A stretch of 7,446 nt of DNA, from assembly GCA_025351555.1 (NCBI GenBank), contig JANXVS010000423.1, positions 1-7,446 on the forward strand, given 5' to 3'. How positions within the stretch are numbered: the stretch's first letter is position 1; the number at the start of each line of letters is the position of its first letter. This stretch comes from Pseudomonadota bacterium (lineage in GTDB: Bacteria; Pseudomonadota; Gammaproteobacteria; Xanthomonadales; Rhodanobacteraceae). The position numbers and the translations under genes were made by a program. Of the stretch, positions 1-6,621 are shown in pieces. Below the pieces are notes generated by a model. It had not been told where the DNA came from, searched no databases, and saw nothing but the letters and a program-made list of their open reading frames with translations.

Positions 1-223
1 CCGAACCGTCAGCATGCAGACTGACAACCACATGGTCGCAATAGCCCGCGAGTGCTTCGTCGATGGCGTTGTCAACGACTTCAAACACCATGTGATGCAA
101 GCCGGTGCCGTCGTCGGTGTCGCCGATGTACATGCCCGGGCGTTTGCGCACCGCATCCAGGCCCTTGAGGACCTTGATGTTGCTGGCGTCGTATTGATCA
201 GTGGCTGCTTTTGAGTTGGTCAT
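1..223 (-). CDS. gyrB: DNA gyrase subunit B, N-terminal fragment (cut by window edge)
   Basis: GyrB is the ATPase subunit of DNA gyrase, which introduces negative supercoils using ATP. Only the first 74 codons are inside the window, running off its left edge. They form the start of the GHKL ATPase domain. Visible landmarks are [20 protein letters not shown] (residues 18-37), then [20 protein letters not shown]. Within the latter, E48 and N52 correspond to the catalytic Glu42 and Mg-binding Asn46 of E. coli, and Y11 matches the N-terminal arm Tyr5. The ATG at 223-221 is chosen because it gives a short Xanthomonad-style leader ([14 protein letters not shown]) ahead of the conserved block. No convincing Shine-Dalgarno sequence precedes it. 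It lies 77 bp after recF on the same strand and could be co-transcribed with it. Identity is certain from sequence wording. Integrity beyond codon 74 cannot be judged. Confidence 0.97.
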   Translation of the reverse strand, partial: MTNSKAATDQYDASNIKVLKGLDAVRKRPGMYIGDTDDGTGLHHMVFEVVDNAIDEALAGYCDHVVVSLHADGS

Positions 224-300
224 CGGGTCACAGAGTCGGTTTTCTTGGGCTTACGAAGCGCCAATGGGCGAGCGCCAGGGAATGGAAAGGCGATCGCTGA

Positions 301-1380
301 TTATAGCAAGGAGCGCATGCTGCCATGTTCCACATGGAACAGGCACGTTGGGGTATCCATCGCGCGCAGACACGCCGGAATCTCGATGGCAGATATCAAA
401 ACCTGTGCCCCGCAAGACGACAAGGTATCCACAACCAAGCGCTGATGGGCGTCATCGAGTTCAGAGGACAAATCGTCCAGGGCGATGACCGGCCATTCGC
501 CGCGGGAATCGGCAAACAGCTGCGCCTGCGCCAGCACGCACGCGAGCGCGCACAACTTTTCCTGACCGCGTGAAAGATGCTCGCGCAAGGGCGCCTGGGC
601 GAAGGCAATACTCCAATCCGCCCGCTGGGGTCCGCGGCCGGTGTAGCCACGAGATCGATCCAGCGTGCGCGTTTCCAGCAGTGCCTCTTCCAGTGAAGTT
701 TCTTCAGACCAGCCTTGTCCATATCGGGTGGTGGTCTGGCCGAGTTCGGGCAGGTAAATCGTCAGCGCTGCGGTCAATGCGCGGGAATAGTGTTGGAAAT
801 ATGCCCTGCGCATTGTGGCTAAGGTTTCCCCCGCATGCGCCAGTTCGATATCCCAACTGTCCAGCTCGGCATCGCTCTGACCTTGTTTCAACAACGCGTT
901 ACGTTGATGCAAGGCACGCCGAAAGGCGCGCGCGGTGGCCATGAAATCTGGTTCCACGTGAAACACGCCCCAATCCAGGAAGCGCCGGCGCTCATCGCTG
1001 CCGCCTGAAATCAGCGCGTGGGTACCCGGCTCGAAACAAACCTGCGCGTATTCCCTGAGCATGTGACCGAGGCTGGCTGCATCGTCGCTGTTGATTCTCG
1101 CCGCCCAGCCATTCGCGTCGCGGGACAAGCCGACCTGCACGGGGCCGCTTTGCCGTTCGATGCGGGCGAACACGTTGAATTGGTCCGCGCCGCGGCGGAT
1201 CAGGGTGTTGGCTGGTCCGCTACGGAAGCTCTGCGCATGCGAGAGCAGATATGCGCCTTCCAGAATACTGGTCTTGCCCGCCCCATTTGGACCCACGAAC
1301 AGATTGATTCCGGGCGCCAGTTGCAGATCCAGCGAGGAGATATTGCGCAGGTTTTCCAGCCGCAACTCGATCAGTCGCAC
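301..1380 (-). CDS. recF: DNA replication and repair protein RecF
   Basis: RecF is an SMC-like ABC ATPase that, with RecO and RecR, loads RecA at single-strand gaps and stalled forks. The 359-residue protein has Walker A GPNGAGKTS (30-38), the ABC signature LSRGQEK (269-275), and Walker B with D-loop VIALDDLSSELD (298-309). Length is normal for the family. The start is a GTG codon at 1380-1378, supported by AAAGG six bases upstream and by the canonical N-terminus MRLIELRLENLRN. It lies 58 bp after dnaN on the same strand, the usual dnaN-recF order. FHVEPDF (140-146) and FHVEHG (348-353) are Xanthomonadales-like. Both FHVE tetrapeptides are encoded by parS-like DNA (separate entries). The motif usually written GPHRAD reads GPQRAD here (250-255). 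No frameshift or truncation is seen. Confidence 0.98.
   Translation of the reverse strand: MRLIELRLENLRNISSLDLQLAPGINLFVGPNGAGKTSILEGAYLLSHAQSFRSGPANTLIRRGADQFNVFARIERQSGPVQVGLSRDANGWAARINSDDAASLGHMLREYAQVCFEPGTHALISGGSDERRRFLDWGVFHVEPDFMATARAFRRALHQRNALLKQGQSDAELDSWDIELAHAGETLATMRRAYFQHYSRALTAALTIYLPELGQTTTRYGQGWSEETSLEEALLETRTLDRSRGYTGRGPQRADWSIAFAQAPLREHLSRGQEKLCALACVLAQAQLFADSRGEWPVIALDDLSSELDDAHQRLVVDTLSSCGAQVLISAIEIPACLRAMDTPTCLFHVEHGSMRSLL
326..341. other. Candidate parS (ParB-binding) site in recF, distal copy
   Basis: The 16-mer TGTTCCACATGGAACA is a palindrome except at its central pair. It differs from the parS form TGTTCCACGTGGAACA by one base (A for G at the ninth position). It encodes F348-E351 of RecF near the C-terminus. 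Chromosomal parS sites normally cluster near oriC, which fits the location. The central CpG is lost because His349 uses CAT instead of CAC, so ParB affinity may be reduced. ParB itself is not in the window, so the assignment rests on sequence similarity and position only. Confidence 0.5.
950..965. other. Candidate parS (ParB-binding) site in recF, proximal copy
   Basis: The 16-mer GGTTCCACGTGAAACA (TGTTTCACGTGGAACC on the minus strand) keeps the full CACGTG core and matches the general parS consensus TGTTNCACGTGAAACA at 15 of 16 positions. It encodes F140-E143 of RecF, within FHVEPDF. It lies about 1.6-1.8 kb from the putative oriC and 624 bp from the other parS-like site. ParB spreading and SMC loading at oriC-proximal parS sites are established for many bacteria. 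Activity here is inferred. Confidence 0.7.
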
Positions 1381-1403
1381 AAGAAACCTTTACGCGAAAT
1401 CTT

Positions 1404-1422
1404 GCGCGGGAGAGACCCGCGC
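1404..1422. repeat. Hairpin in the dnaN-recF gap
   Basis: A perfect 7-bp inverted repeat, GCGCGGG and CCCGCGC, encloses a 5-base loop. It sits in the 58-bp gap between the dnaN stop and the recF GTG start. In the direction of transcription (minus strand) the stem is followed by AAGATTTCG, with no uridine run, so it is not a standard intrinsic terminator. It could act as a weak attenuator or a 3'-end stabiliser of dnaN mRNA. No function is shown. Confidence 0.4.
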
Positions 1423-1438
1423 CTAGGGTCATTCCCGG

Positions 1439-2539
1439 TCAAAGCCGCAGTGGCATAATCACGTGCCGGGATTGTTCGCTATCCGGCGAGCGCAGCAGGC
1501 AGCTGGAATTGCCATCGCGCAAGCACAGCAACACCTCGTCGCTACGCAGCACGTTCAGGGCGTCCAGCAGGTAGTTGACGTTGAAGCCAACGCTCAAGTC
1601 ACTGGTGCCGGTCTTGGCTTCGAGCTCCTCGACCGCTTCTTCCTGCTCGGGGTTATGCGCCACGATGCGCAGCTTGTTCGGGCTGACTTCGAGTTTTACG
1701 CCACGGTATTTCTCGTTGGACAGGATCGCGGCGCGTTGCAGCGCGCCCCGCAGGGCCTCGCGGGAAATGCGCACTTCCTTGTCGGCGCCGATCGGGATCA
1801 CCGCTTCGTAGTCCGGAAAACGGCCGTCAATCAGCTTGGAGGTAAAGACCACGTCGTTGCGGCGTACACGCAGATGGTTACGCCCAAACTCCAACTCGAC
1901 ATTGCCCTCACCGGATTCAAACAGGCCTTGTAGTTCCAGCACACCCTTGCGCGGGATGATGATCTGCCGTTGCGTTGCCCCGCCCGATGTCAGTGCGGTT
2001 TCGGCCAAGGCGAGGCGATGTCCGTCGGTCGCCACGCAGCGCAGCACGTGTTCGCGCAGGTCCAGCAGCAGACCGTTGAGGTAGTAGCGCACGTCCTGAT
2101 GCGCCATCGCGAACGCGGTCCGATCCATCAAATCCTTGAGTGTGGCTTCGGGGAGTCCGGCGCGCTCGATCAGCTCCAGGTTGTCGATGATCGGAAATTC
2201 GGTCGCTGCCAACGTCGCCAAGGTGAACCGGCTGCGACCGGAGCTGACCGTGACACGTTCCCCGCTTAGCTTGAAATCGACCTTGCTGCCATCGGGCAGT
2301 GCGCGGCAGATGTCGAACAGCTTGCGCGCGGGAATGGTGACTTCGCCGGGCTTGATGTCCTGCGCTTCGGCGCTGGCGGACATCTCAACTTCGAGGTCGG
2401 TTCCGGTGAAGGTGACTTTTCCTGGTGTAGCGACAACCAGCAAGTTGGATAAAACCGGCAAGGTTTGCCGACGCTCCACAACCCCGATGACTTGCTGCAA
2501 AGGCTTGAGCAGGACTTCGCGCTGGATACTGAATTGCAT
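1439..2539 (-). CDS. dnaN: DNA polymerase III beta subunit (sliding clamp)
   Basis: The beta clamp is a ring-shaped homodimer that tethers DNA polymerase III and other clamp-binding proteins to DNA. The 366-residue length is exactly typical, enough for three clamp folds. Diagnostic stretches are the N-terminus MQFSIQREVLLKPLQQVIGVVERRQTLP (given in parts: residues 1-10, then LKPLQQ, then ERRQTLPVLSN), TDGHRLA (171-177), KLIDGRFPDY (235-244) and the C-terminal RHVIMPLRL. MPLRL lines the hydrophobic cleft used by clamp-binding peptides. The ATG at 2539-2537 begins directly with the conserved MQFSI, with a modest GGA about ten bases upstream. It follows dnaA across a 215-bp gap that holds the putative oriC, so it may have its own promoter there. 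TTGATA on the minus strand at 2649-2644 is one weak -35 candidate. No anomalies were seen. Confidence 0.98.
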   Translation of the reverse strand: MQFSIQREVLLKPLQQVIGVVERRQTLPVLSNLLVVATPGKVTFTGTDLEVEMSASAEAQDIKPGEVTIPARKLFDICRALPDGSKVDFKLSGERVTVSSGRSRFTLATLAATEFPIIDNLELIERAGLPEATLKDLMDRTAFAMAHQDVRYYLNGLLLDLREHVLRCVATDGHRLALAETALTSGGATQRQIIIPRKGVLELQGLFESGEGNVELEFGRNHLRVRRNDVVFTSKLIDGRFPDYEAVIPIGADKEVRISREALRGALQRAAILSNEKYRGVKLEVSPNKLRIVAHNPEQEEAVEELEAKTGTSDLSVGFNVNYLLDALNVLRSDEVLLCLRDGNSSCLLRSPDSEQSRHVIMPLRL

Positions 2540-2587
2540 GGATGCGGGTTCCGTCGGCAGATGATTGTTTTGTTAGTAAATAAAACA

Positions 2588-2607
2588 AGAGCAACAGCTG
2601 TTGTTCT
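2588..2607. repeat. Palindrome in putative oriC
   Basis: CAACAGCTGTTG (2592-2603) is a perfect 12-bp palindrome. Pairing resumes after one mismatch (AGA... TTCT side), giving a stem of about nine pairs in 2588-2607. A second perfect 10-bp palindrome, TATCCGGATA, lies just beyond at 2615-2624 and contains the half-box TTATCC on the minus strand. They may be protein-binding sites or cruciform-prone elements of the origin, or part of the dnaN leader RNA. Function is unknown. Confidence 0.45.
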
Positions 2608-2614
2608 CGGTGAA

Positions 2615-2663
2615 TATCCGGATAAGTCTATTTATTAATTAAGTATCAAGAACATAGATACTT
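2615..2663. other. Candidate DNA unwinding element of oriC
   Basis: This AT-rich stretch includes TTTATTAATTAA (2630-2641). It ends with a perfect 7-bp inverted repeat, AAGTATC (2641-2647) and GATACTT (2657-2663), around a 9-base loop. It lies on the dnaN side of the DnaA-box cluster, the arrangement expected if DnaA bound at 2704-2747 melts the adjacent AT-rich DNA. The melting role is inferred from composition and position only. Confidence 0.5.
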
Positions 2664-2703
2664 TTCCCCACGCCCATCTTGCAAATATTTCCTGTGTCTG
2701 GCT

Positions 2704-2747
2704 TGTGGGTAACTTTACCGTGAACTCTTCTCCACAGCTTACCCACA
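2704..2747. promoter_or_regulatory. Cluster of DnaA-box-like sites
   Basis: TTACCCACA occurs twice, at 2712-2704 (minus strand) and 2739-2747 (plus strand), and TTCTCCACA occurs at 2728-2736. Each has one mismatch to TTATCCACA. The last two form a tandem 11-bp repeat, TTCTCCACAGC followed by TTACCCACAGC (9 of 11 identical), about one helical turn apart and in the same orientation. A half-matching TTACCGTGA (2715-2723) makes a GGTAA-CT-TTACC inverted repeat with the first box. The position beside dnaA suggests origin binding. The boxes lie downstream of dnaA, so a role in its autoregulation is less likely. Confidence 0.7.
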
Positions 2748-2754
2748 GCTCATT

Positions 2755-4071
2755 CTACCCTGTCAATTCGCGCAACAGTTTTTCCCAATCCTGGCGCAGT
2801 TTGCCATCGATCAAGCACAAGTCGCGTATCGTACGGCATGCATGCAGCACGGTGGTATGGTCCCTGCCGCCAAAGGCTTTGCCAATCTCCGGCAAACTGT
2901 GCTCGGTCAGTTCCTTGGCCAAGGCCATTGCCATCTGCCGCGGCCGTGCCAGCGAGCGGCTGCGATTCATCGACAACAGATTTGACAGAGTCAACTGGTA
3001 ATAGTCTGCCACTGTTTTCTGGATATTCGAAAGCGTGATCGACTGGCTGTGCACGGTGAGCAGATCGCGCAAGGTTTCCTGGGCGAAATCCTCGGTGATT
3101 GGCTGGCCCAGAAAATTTGCCCGCGCCGCGAGCGTATTCAACGCACCTTCCAGATCGCGCACATTCGAGCGCATGCGCTTGGCGACGAGAAAGGCCACGC
3201 TTTCCGGAATGTCCAGGCCACGCGCCGCCGCCTTGCTCAAAAGAATGGCCGCGCGTGTCTCGAAATCCGGCGGGTCGATGGCGACCGAAAGTCCCCAGCC
3301 CAAGCGCGATTTCAGGCGCGGCTCAAGATTATCCACTTCCTTGGGGTAGCGATCGCAGGTCAGGATGATCTGTTGTTTGCCTTCAAACAAGGCGTTGAAG
3401 GTATGGAAGAATTCTTCCTGGGTCGTGTTCTTGCCGGCAAAGAATTGAATATCGTCGATCAGCAGCGCATCGACGTCGCGGAAGCGCCGCTTGAAATCGT
3501 CCATACGCTTGGTGCGCAAGGCGTCGATCATCGCGCTGACGAACTGTTCCGAGCGCAAATACATCACCTTCGTCGCCGGATTGTTCGCGCGGATCAGGTT
3601 GCCTGCAGCATGCATCAGATGGGTCTTGCCCAGACCCGTGCCGCCATACAGCAGCAAGGGGTTGTAGGCGCGACCGGGATTGTTTGCCACTTGAATCGCC
3701 GCGGCCTTGCCCAGCTGGTTGGACTTGCCTTCGACAAATGAATCGAAGGTGTAATGCGGATCCAGATTGTGCTCGAATTCCTGCGCTTCGGCAGCTGCGG
3801 CCTTGTGATTGGGCCGGTCGGAGCGACGGTTGTTCAGGGTGCCCACTTCCATACGCAGCCGCAGCGGTGTGCCGTTCAGATGATTGAGCACGGCGCCAAT
3901 GCGCGGCAGAAATTCCGCGCGCACGAAGTCCAGGGTGTACCCGTTCGGCGCGAGCAGGCGCAGCCCTTCGGTGTCCTCGACCGCCTGCAAAGGCTTGAGG
4001 TACGTGTGCATGTCCTCGACGCTGAGTTCGCTCTCAAGGCGCTCAAGGCAGCGTCGCCACAGTTCGCTCAT
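2755..4071 (-). CDS. dnaA: Chromosomal replication initiator protein DnaA
   Basis: DnaA is the AAA+ initiator that binds DnaA boxes, opens oriC and recruits the helicase. The 438 residues cover all four domains: domain I (about 1-75, with W5), a short linker domain II (about 76-105), AAA+ domain III and DNA-binding domain IV. Seen are Walker [10 protein letters not shown] (143-151, K149), Walker B LLIDDIQF (203-210), sensor 1 LTCDRYP (237-243), RLKSR with Arg-finger R256, sensor 2 RDLEGAL (305-311), and the DnaA signature [15 protein letters not shown] (401-415). D404, H405 and T406 match the base-contacting E. coli residues 433-435. The ATG at 4071-4069 has AAGGA about 11 bases upstream. In the domain IV basic loop, E. 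coli SKRRSRS reads SMNRSRS (367-373), losing two basic residues but keeping R370 (E. coli R399). It is divergent from rpmH and adjacent to putative oriC. Confidence 0.99.
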   Translation of the reverse strand: MSELWRRCLERLESELSVEDMHTYLKPLQAVEDTEGLRLLAPNGYTLDFVRAEFLPRIGAVLNHLNGTPLRLRMEVGTLNNRRSDRPNHKAAAAEAQEFEHNLDPHYTFDSFVEGKSNQLGKAAAIQVANNPGRAYNPLLLYGGTGLGKTHLMHAAGNLIRANNPATKVMYLRSEQFVSAMIDALRTKRMDDFKRRFRDVDALLIDDIQFFAGKNTTQEEFFHTFNALFEGKQQIILTCDRYPKEVDNLEPRLKSRLGWGLSVAIDPPDFETRAAILLSKAAARGLDIPESVAFLVAKRMRSNVRDLEGALNTLAARANFLGQPITEDFAQETLRDLLTVHSQSITLSNIQKTVADYYQLTLSNLLSMNRSRSLARPRQMAMALAKELTEHSLPEIGKAFGGRDHTTVLHACRTIRDLCLIDGKLRQDWEKLLRELTG

Positions 4072-4147
4072 TGTGCGCCGATCCTTGCGGCTGACAGTCT
4101 TGTACGGAGGCGCAGTCTAACCCCAGCAGCAGGGTACACCAAGCGCA

Positions 4148-4177
4148 AAAATATTGACAAAAGTACACTCCGACCAA
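4148..4177 (-). promoter_or_regulatory. Candidate dnaA promoter
   Basis: On the minus strand, TTGGTC (4177-4172) and TATTTT (4153-4148) are separated by 18 bp, a weak sigma70-like pair about 75 bp before the dnaA start. An alternative is TTGTCA (4160-4155) with TACCCT 18 bp on. Either overlaps the stronger rpmH promoter on the other strand, so the two transcription units could compete for polymerase. This is a sequence guess only. Confidence 0.35.
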
Positions 4178-4183
4178 TATCCT
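4154..4183 (+). promoter_or_regulatory. Sigma70-type promoter for rpmH-rnpA
   Basis: A perfect -35 TTGACA (4154-4159) is followed after 18 bp by TATCCT (4178-4183), four of six bases to the -10 consensus. Transcription would begin about 30 bases before the rpmH ATG. It is the only strong promoter-like pair in the dnaA-rpmH gap. GTACAC occurs twice around it (4134-4139 and 4163-4168), without a known meaning. Confidence 0.6.
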
Positions 4184-4219
4184 TGAAAGTCTTTTTCACC
4201 CTTCTTTCGAGACCGTCTC

Positions 4220-4354
4220 ATGAAACGCACCTTTCAACCCGGCAACCTCAAGCACGCCCGCACCCACGGATTTCGTGCGCGCATGAAAACCCGTGGCGGT
4301 CGCGCGGTGCTCAATGCACGGCGCGCGAAAGGGCGCAAGCATCTCATCCCGTAA
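4220..4354 (+). CDS. rpmH: 50S ribosomal protein bL34
   Basis: bL34 is a small, highly basic protein of the large ribosomal subunit that binds 23S rRNA. The 44-residue product reads [10 protein letters not shown] at its start, then [20 protein letters not shown] and AKGRKHLIP. This matches the family core (MKRTFQPS..., HGFRARM, RRAKGR). Length is normal (44-46 residues). It was found by direct translation because it is short. The ATG at 4220 gives exactly the conserved N-terminus, and the upstream Shine-Dalgarno signal (GAGA) is weak. It lies first after the promoter at 4154-4183 and nine bases ahead of rnpA, the near-universal rpmH-rnpA pairing. Unlike its neighbours in the family, it ends HLIP rather than with a Lys/Ser tail, which is within normal variation. 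Confidence 0.97.
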   Translation: MKRTFQPGNLKHARTHGFRARMKTRGGRAVLNARRAKGRKHLIP

Positions 4355-4363
4355 GCGTTCGCC

Positions 4364-4750
4364 GTGACGGCAGCGTTAAGCCTGCCGCGCACTGCGCGCC
4401 TGCTGCGACCCGGCGATTTCACCGCGCTGCGCGTTCAGTCCAAGCGCGCCTCCAGCCGTTGTTTGCTAGCCGAGTATCGCCCCACCGCGCAAGCCAGTGC
4501 GCGGCTGGGGATGGCAGTCTCGCGCCGGGTATCCAAACTCGCCGTAGTGCGCAATCGCATCCGGCGGGTCATCCGCGAAAGTTTTCGTCTGCATCGCGCC
4601 AACCTGCCGTGCATGGATATCCTCGTGATCGCCCGCACGCTCGCAGCCGAACAGACGAACGCCTGCCTGCGCGAAGAGCTCGAATCGCTCTGGTCCCGGC
4701 TTGCGGCATTGAAGCAAACCGATCCGCCCGGCACAATGCGCGCCGATTAG
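4364..4750 (+). CDS. rnpA: Ribonuclease P protein component
   Basis: RnpA (C5 protein) is the protein cofactor of RNase P. It helps the catalytic RNA bind and cleave the 5' leaders of pre-tRNAs. The 128-residue basic protein shows LPRTARLLRPGDF (7-19), RLGMAVSRRVSK (47-58) and the diagnostic RNR motif RNRIRRVIRESFR (63-75). The start is taken as GTG at 4364, nine bases after the rpmH stop, giving an N-terminus that leads straight into the conserved FPR/LPR segment. No Shine-Dalgarno sequence is evident, so translation is probably coupled to rpmH. The length is slightly above E. coli (119), because of a C-terminal extension (about residues 112-128). A yidD gene, commonly overlapping the rnpA end, is not seen downstream. 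Confidence 0.95.
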   Translation: MTAALSLPRTARLLRPGDFTALRVQSKRASSRCLLAEYRPTAQASARLGMAVSRRVSKLAVVRNRIRRVIRESFRLHRANLPCMDILVIARTLAAEQTNACLREELESLWSRLAALKQTDPPGTMRAD

Positions 4751-4877
4751 TGATTCCTTCCGCCATGCCGTCCGGCGCAGAAAGCCGAACACGCACCTGG
4801 CGATTCGTATAGCAATCCCATCGCGCGCGCGGCCTTGGCTTTGAACCGTGCAGCGCGAACCAACGGCAACCTAGCCC

Positions 4878-6617
4878 ATGTCCAGTACCCGCTCGTTCCT
4901 GCTCGCTGCTTTTGCCATGGTCGGATTCTTGCTGTGGCAAGCTTGGCAGCAGGATTACGCACCCAAGACCGTGCCGTCGCCTGAGGTCATATCAGATACG
5001 AATGTCGCTCCAAGTACGCCGGGCGCGATCACCAGTCCTGCTGTTGGACCGGCGCCCAGCACGAGTGCGGATATACCCAAACCAGCTGGCACGCCAGCGC
5101 CAGTAGCTACCCCCACTGCCGCAGAGCCAGCCACTCCGGTCGCCACGCTGATCCAGATTCAAACCGATGTCTTGCGCTTGGCCATCGACACCCGCGGCGG
5201 CGCCATCGTGCAGGCCGATCTGCTGGCCTATCCGCTTGCGCCTGAAAACAAGACGCAACCGATGCGCTTGCTGGACGATGCCTCGGCATCGTATTTCGTT
5301 GCCCAGACCGGGCTGGTAAGTCCGACGTCACCGGCGCCGGATCATCGTGCAGTCTTCGCCGCGGAAAAAACGTCTTACACGCTTGCGCCCGGCACCGACA
5401 CGCTCGAAGTGCCGCTCACCTGGCAGGATGCATCCGGGCTAAAAGTGCGCAAAGTATACGTTTTCAAGCGCGGCAGTTATCTGATCGACGCCCGCGAGGA
5501 AATCGGCAACAGCACAACGGCAGCGTGGAGCGGCAACGAATACCGCCAGCTGCAGCGCGTGCCGCCGGTCATCGCCGGTAGCGGTTTCGCGTTCAACAAC
5601 CCGGAAAAATATGCCTACGCGGGAGCGGCGTCATACAGCCCGCAAGACAAGTTCGAGAAGCTGCCGTTCGACAAATTCGCGAGCACGCCACTCAAGCGCG
5701 AAGCCAGCGGTGGCTGGGTGGCGATGTTGCAGCACTATTTTTTCGCCGCCTGGATTCCCGCCGCCGCCGAAACCGACAGCTACACCACCGAGATCGTTAC
5801 CAACACCGGCACGCCGCGTTACTTGATCCGCAGCGTGTCGCCGCTGGTGACGGTCGCACCGGGTCAGACCCAGGCGATCGCTTCGCATCTGTATATCGGC
5901 CCGACCCTGGACAGTCAGCTCGACGCGATCGAGCAAGCCAACATCGCCCACGGACTGAGCCTGACCGCCGACTACGGCAAGCTGACCTTCATCGCCGAGC
6001 CGCTGCACTGGATCCTGGTCAAGATTTACACGTTGGTCGGCAATTGGGGTCTGGCGATCATCGTGCTGGTTTTGCTGATCAAGCTGGCGATGTTCAAGCT
6101 CAGCGAAGCGCAATTCCGTTCCATGGCGAAGATGAAACGTCTGCAGCCGCGCATGGAGGCGCTGAAAGAACGCTACGGCGACGACAAGCAAAAGCTCAGC
6201 GCCGCGACAATGGAATTGTATCAAAAGGAAAAAATAAACCCGCTCGGCGGTTGCCTGCCGACCTTGATCCAGATTCCGGTATTTTTCGCCCTCTACTACG
6301 TGCTGCTGGAAAGCGTCGAGCTGCGTCAGGCGCCGTTCTTCGGCTGGATCCATAACTTGTCCGCGCCGGACCCGTACTTCATCTTGCCGATCCTGAACGC
6401 GGCGATCATGGGCGCGACCACGTGGCTGTCGCCGGCCAGTCCCGGCATGGATCCGACCCAGGCGAAAATGATGAAGGTGATGCCGCTGATGTTCGCGGTG
6501 CTGTTCCTGTTCTTCCCGGCTGGTCTCGTGCTGTATTACACCGTCAACGGCGGTCTGTCGCTGTTGCAGCAGTGGCTGATCACCAAACGCATGCAGCCAG
6601 CGGAGAAGGCCCGCTGA
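4878..6617 (+). CDS. yidC: Membrane protein insertase YidC
   Basis: YidC inserts and folds inner-membrane proteins, alone or with SecYEG. The 579 residues include an N-terminal membrane anchor (about 5-23, ending [10 protein letters not shown]), a Pro/Ala/Thr-rich linker (about 28-90), a large periplasmic P1 domain (about 92-345), and the conserved five-TM core. TM2 is around 383-404, followed by the cytoplasmic hairpin [17 protein letters not shown], then [20 protein letters not shown] (455-474) with TM3, [19 protein letters not shown]4 (about 498-517) and TM5 with [17 protein letters not shown] (about 546-562). K402 takes the place of the groove arginine (E. coli R366), as I recall for Xanthomonas. 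The ATG at 4878 gives the typical MSSTR-FLL start, and no clear Shine-Dalgarno sequence is seen. The 127-bp gap before it holds nothing recognisable. mnmE follows after four bases. Confidence 0.98.
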   Translation: MSSTRSFLLAAFAMVGFLLWQAWQQDYAPKTVPSPEVISDTNVAPSTPGAITSPAVGPAPSTSADIPKPAGTPAPVATPTAAEPATPVATLIQIQTDVLRLAIDTRGGAIVQADLLAYPLAPENKTQPMRLLDDASASYFVAQTGLVSPTSPAPDHRAVFAAEKTSYTLAPGTDTLEVPLTWQDASGLKVRKVYVFKRGSYLIDAREEIGNSTTAAWSGNEYRQLQRVPPVIAGSGFAFNNPEKYAYAGAASYSPQDKFEKLPFDKFASTPLKREASGGWVAMLQHYFFAAWIPAAAETDSYTTEIVTNTGTPRYLIRSVSPLVTVAPGQTQAIASHLYIGPTLDSQLDAIEQANIAHGLSLTADYGKLTFIAEPLHWILVKIYTLVGNWGLAIIVLVLLIKLAMFKLSEAQFRSMAKMKRLQPRMEALKERYGDDKQKLSAATMELYQKEKINPLGGCLPTLIQIPVFFALYYVLLESVELRQAPFFGWIHNLSAPDPYFILPILNAAIMGATTWLSPASPGMDPTQAKMMKVMPLMFAVLFLFFPAGLVLYYTVNGGLSLLQQWLITKRMQPAEKAR

Positions 6618-6621
6618 TGGC

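Larger units (their letters stand above)
2540..2754. other. Putative chromosomal replication origin (oriC), dnaA-dnaN intergenic region
   Basis: This 215-bp gap lies between the dnaA stop and the dnaN start, one of the two usual oriC positions relative to dnaA. DnaA-box-like 9-mers cluster at 2704-2747, and a looser one (TTTTCCCCA) lies at 2662-2670. The segment 2561-2660 has 29 G+C in 100 bases by my count, far below the surrounding genes, and 2621-2660 has 8 in 40. Several short palindromes occur. The opposite gap (dnaA-rpmH, 4072-4219) has no comparable boxes. Known: oriC in gammaproteobacteria with this gene order often sits next to dnaA. Inferred: this particular gap is the functional origin. 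None of the boxes is a perfect TTATCCACA. Confidence 0.75.

Noticed and set aside
425..433. GTATCCACA, one mismatch to a DnaA box, inside recF
   Set aside because: It is isolated and coding; a 9-mer with one mismatch is expected by chance at this frequency.
1449..1469. CACGTG at about 1460 as a third parS site
   Set aside because: Flanking bases (AATCACGTGCCG) do not continue the parS palindrome.
2615..2663. DnaA-trio-like repeats in the AT-rich part of the putative oriC
   Set aside because: Only two adjacent TAA triplets could be read on the minus strand, not directly beside a DnaA box; too little to claim.
2641..2670. AAGTATC/GATACTT inverted repeat followed by TTTCCCC as a plus-strand terminator
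   Set aside because: No plus-strand transcript is expected to end there; the stem is short and AT-rich and the T-run is brief. It fits better as part of the origin.
3329..3337. TTATCCACT, one mismatch to a DnaA box, inside dnaA
   Set aside because: It is a single isolated match within coding sequence and is explained by codons of DnaA (EVDNL region); no cluster surrounds it.
3754..4812. Long plus-strand open frame spanning dnaA N-terminus, the promoter gap, rpmH and rnpA
   Set aside because: It overlaps three secure genes in other frames and has no domain-like content; it is a GC-rich shadow.
4751..4877. Possible small gene between rnpA and yidC
   Set aside because: The only ATG-led frame (4764) is about a dozen codons long, and no frame shows a recognisable family motif.
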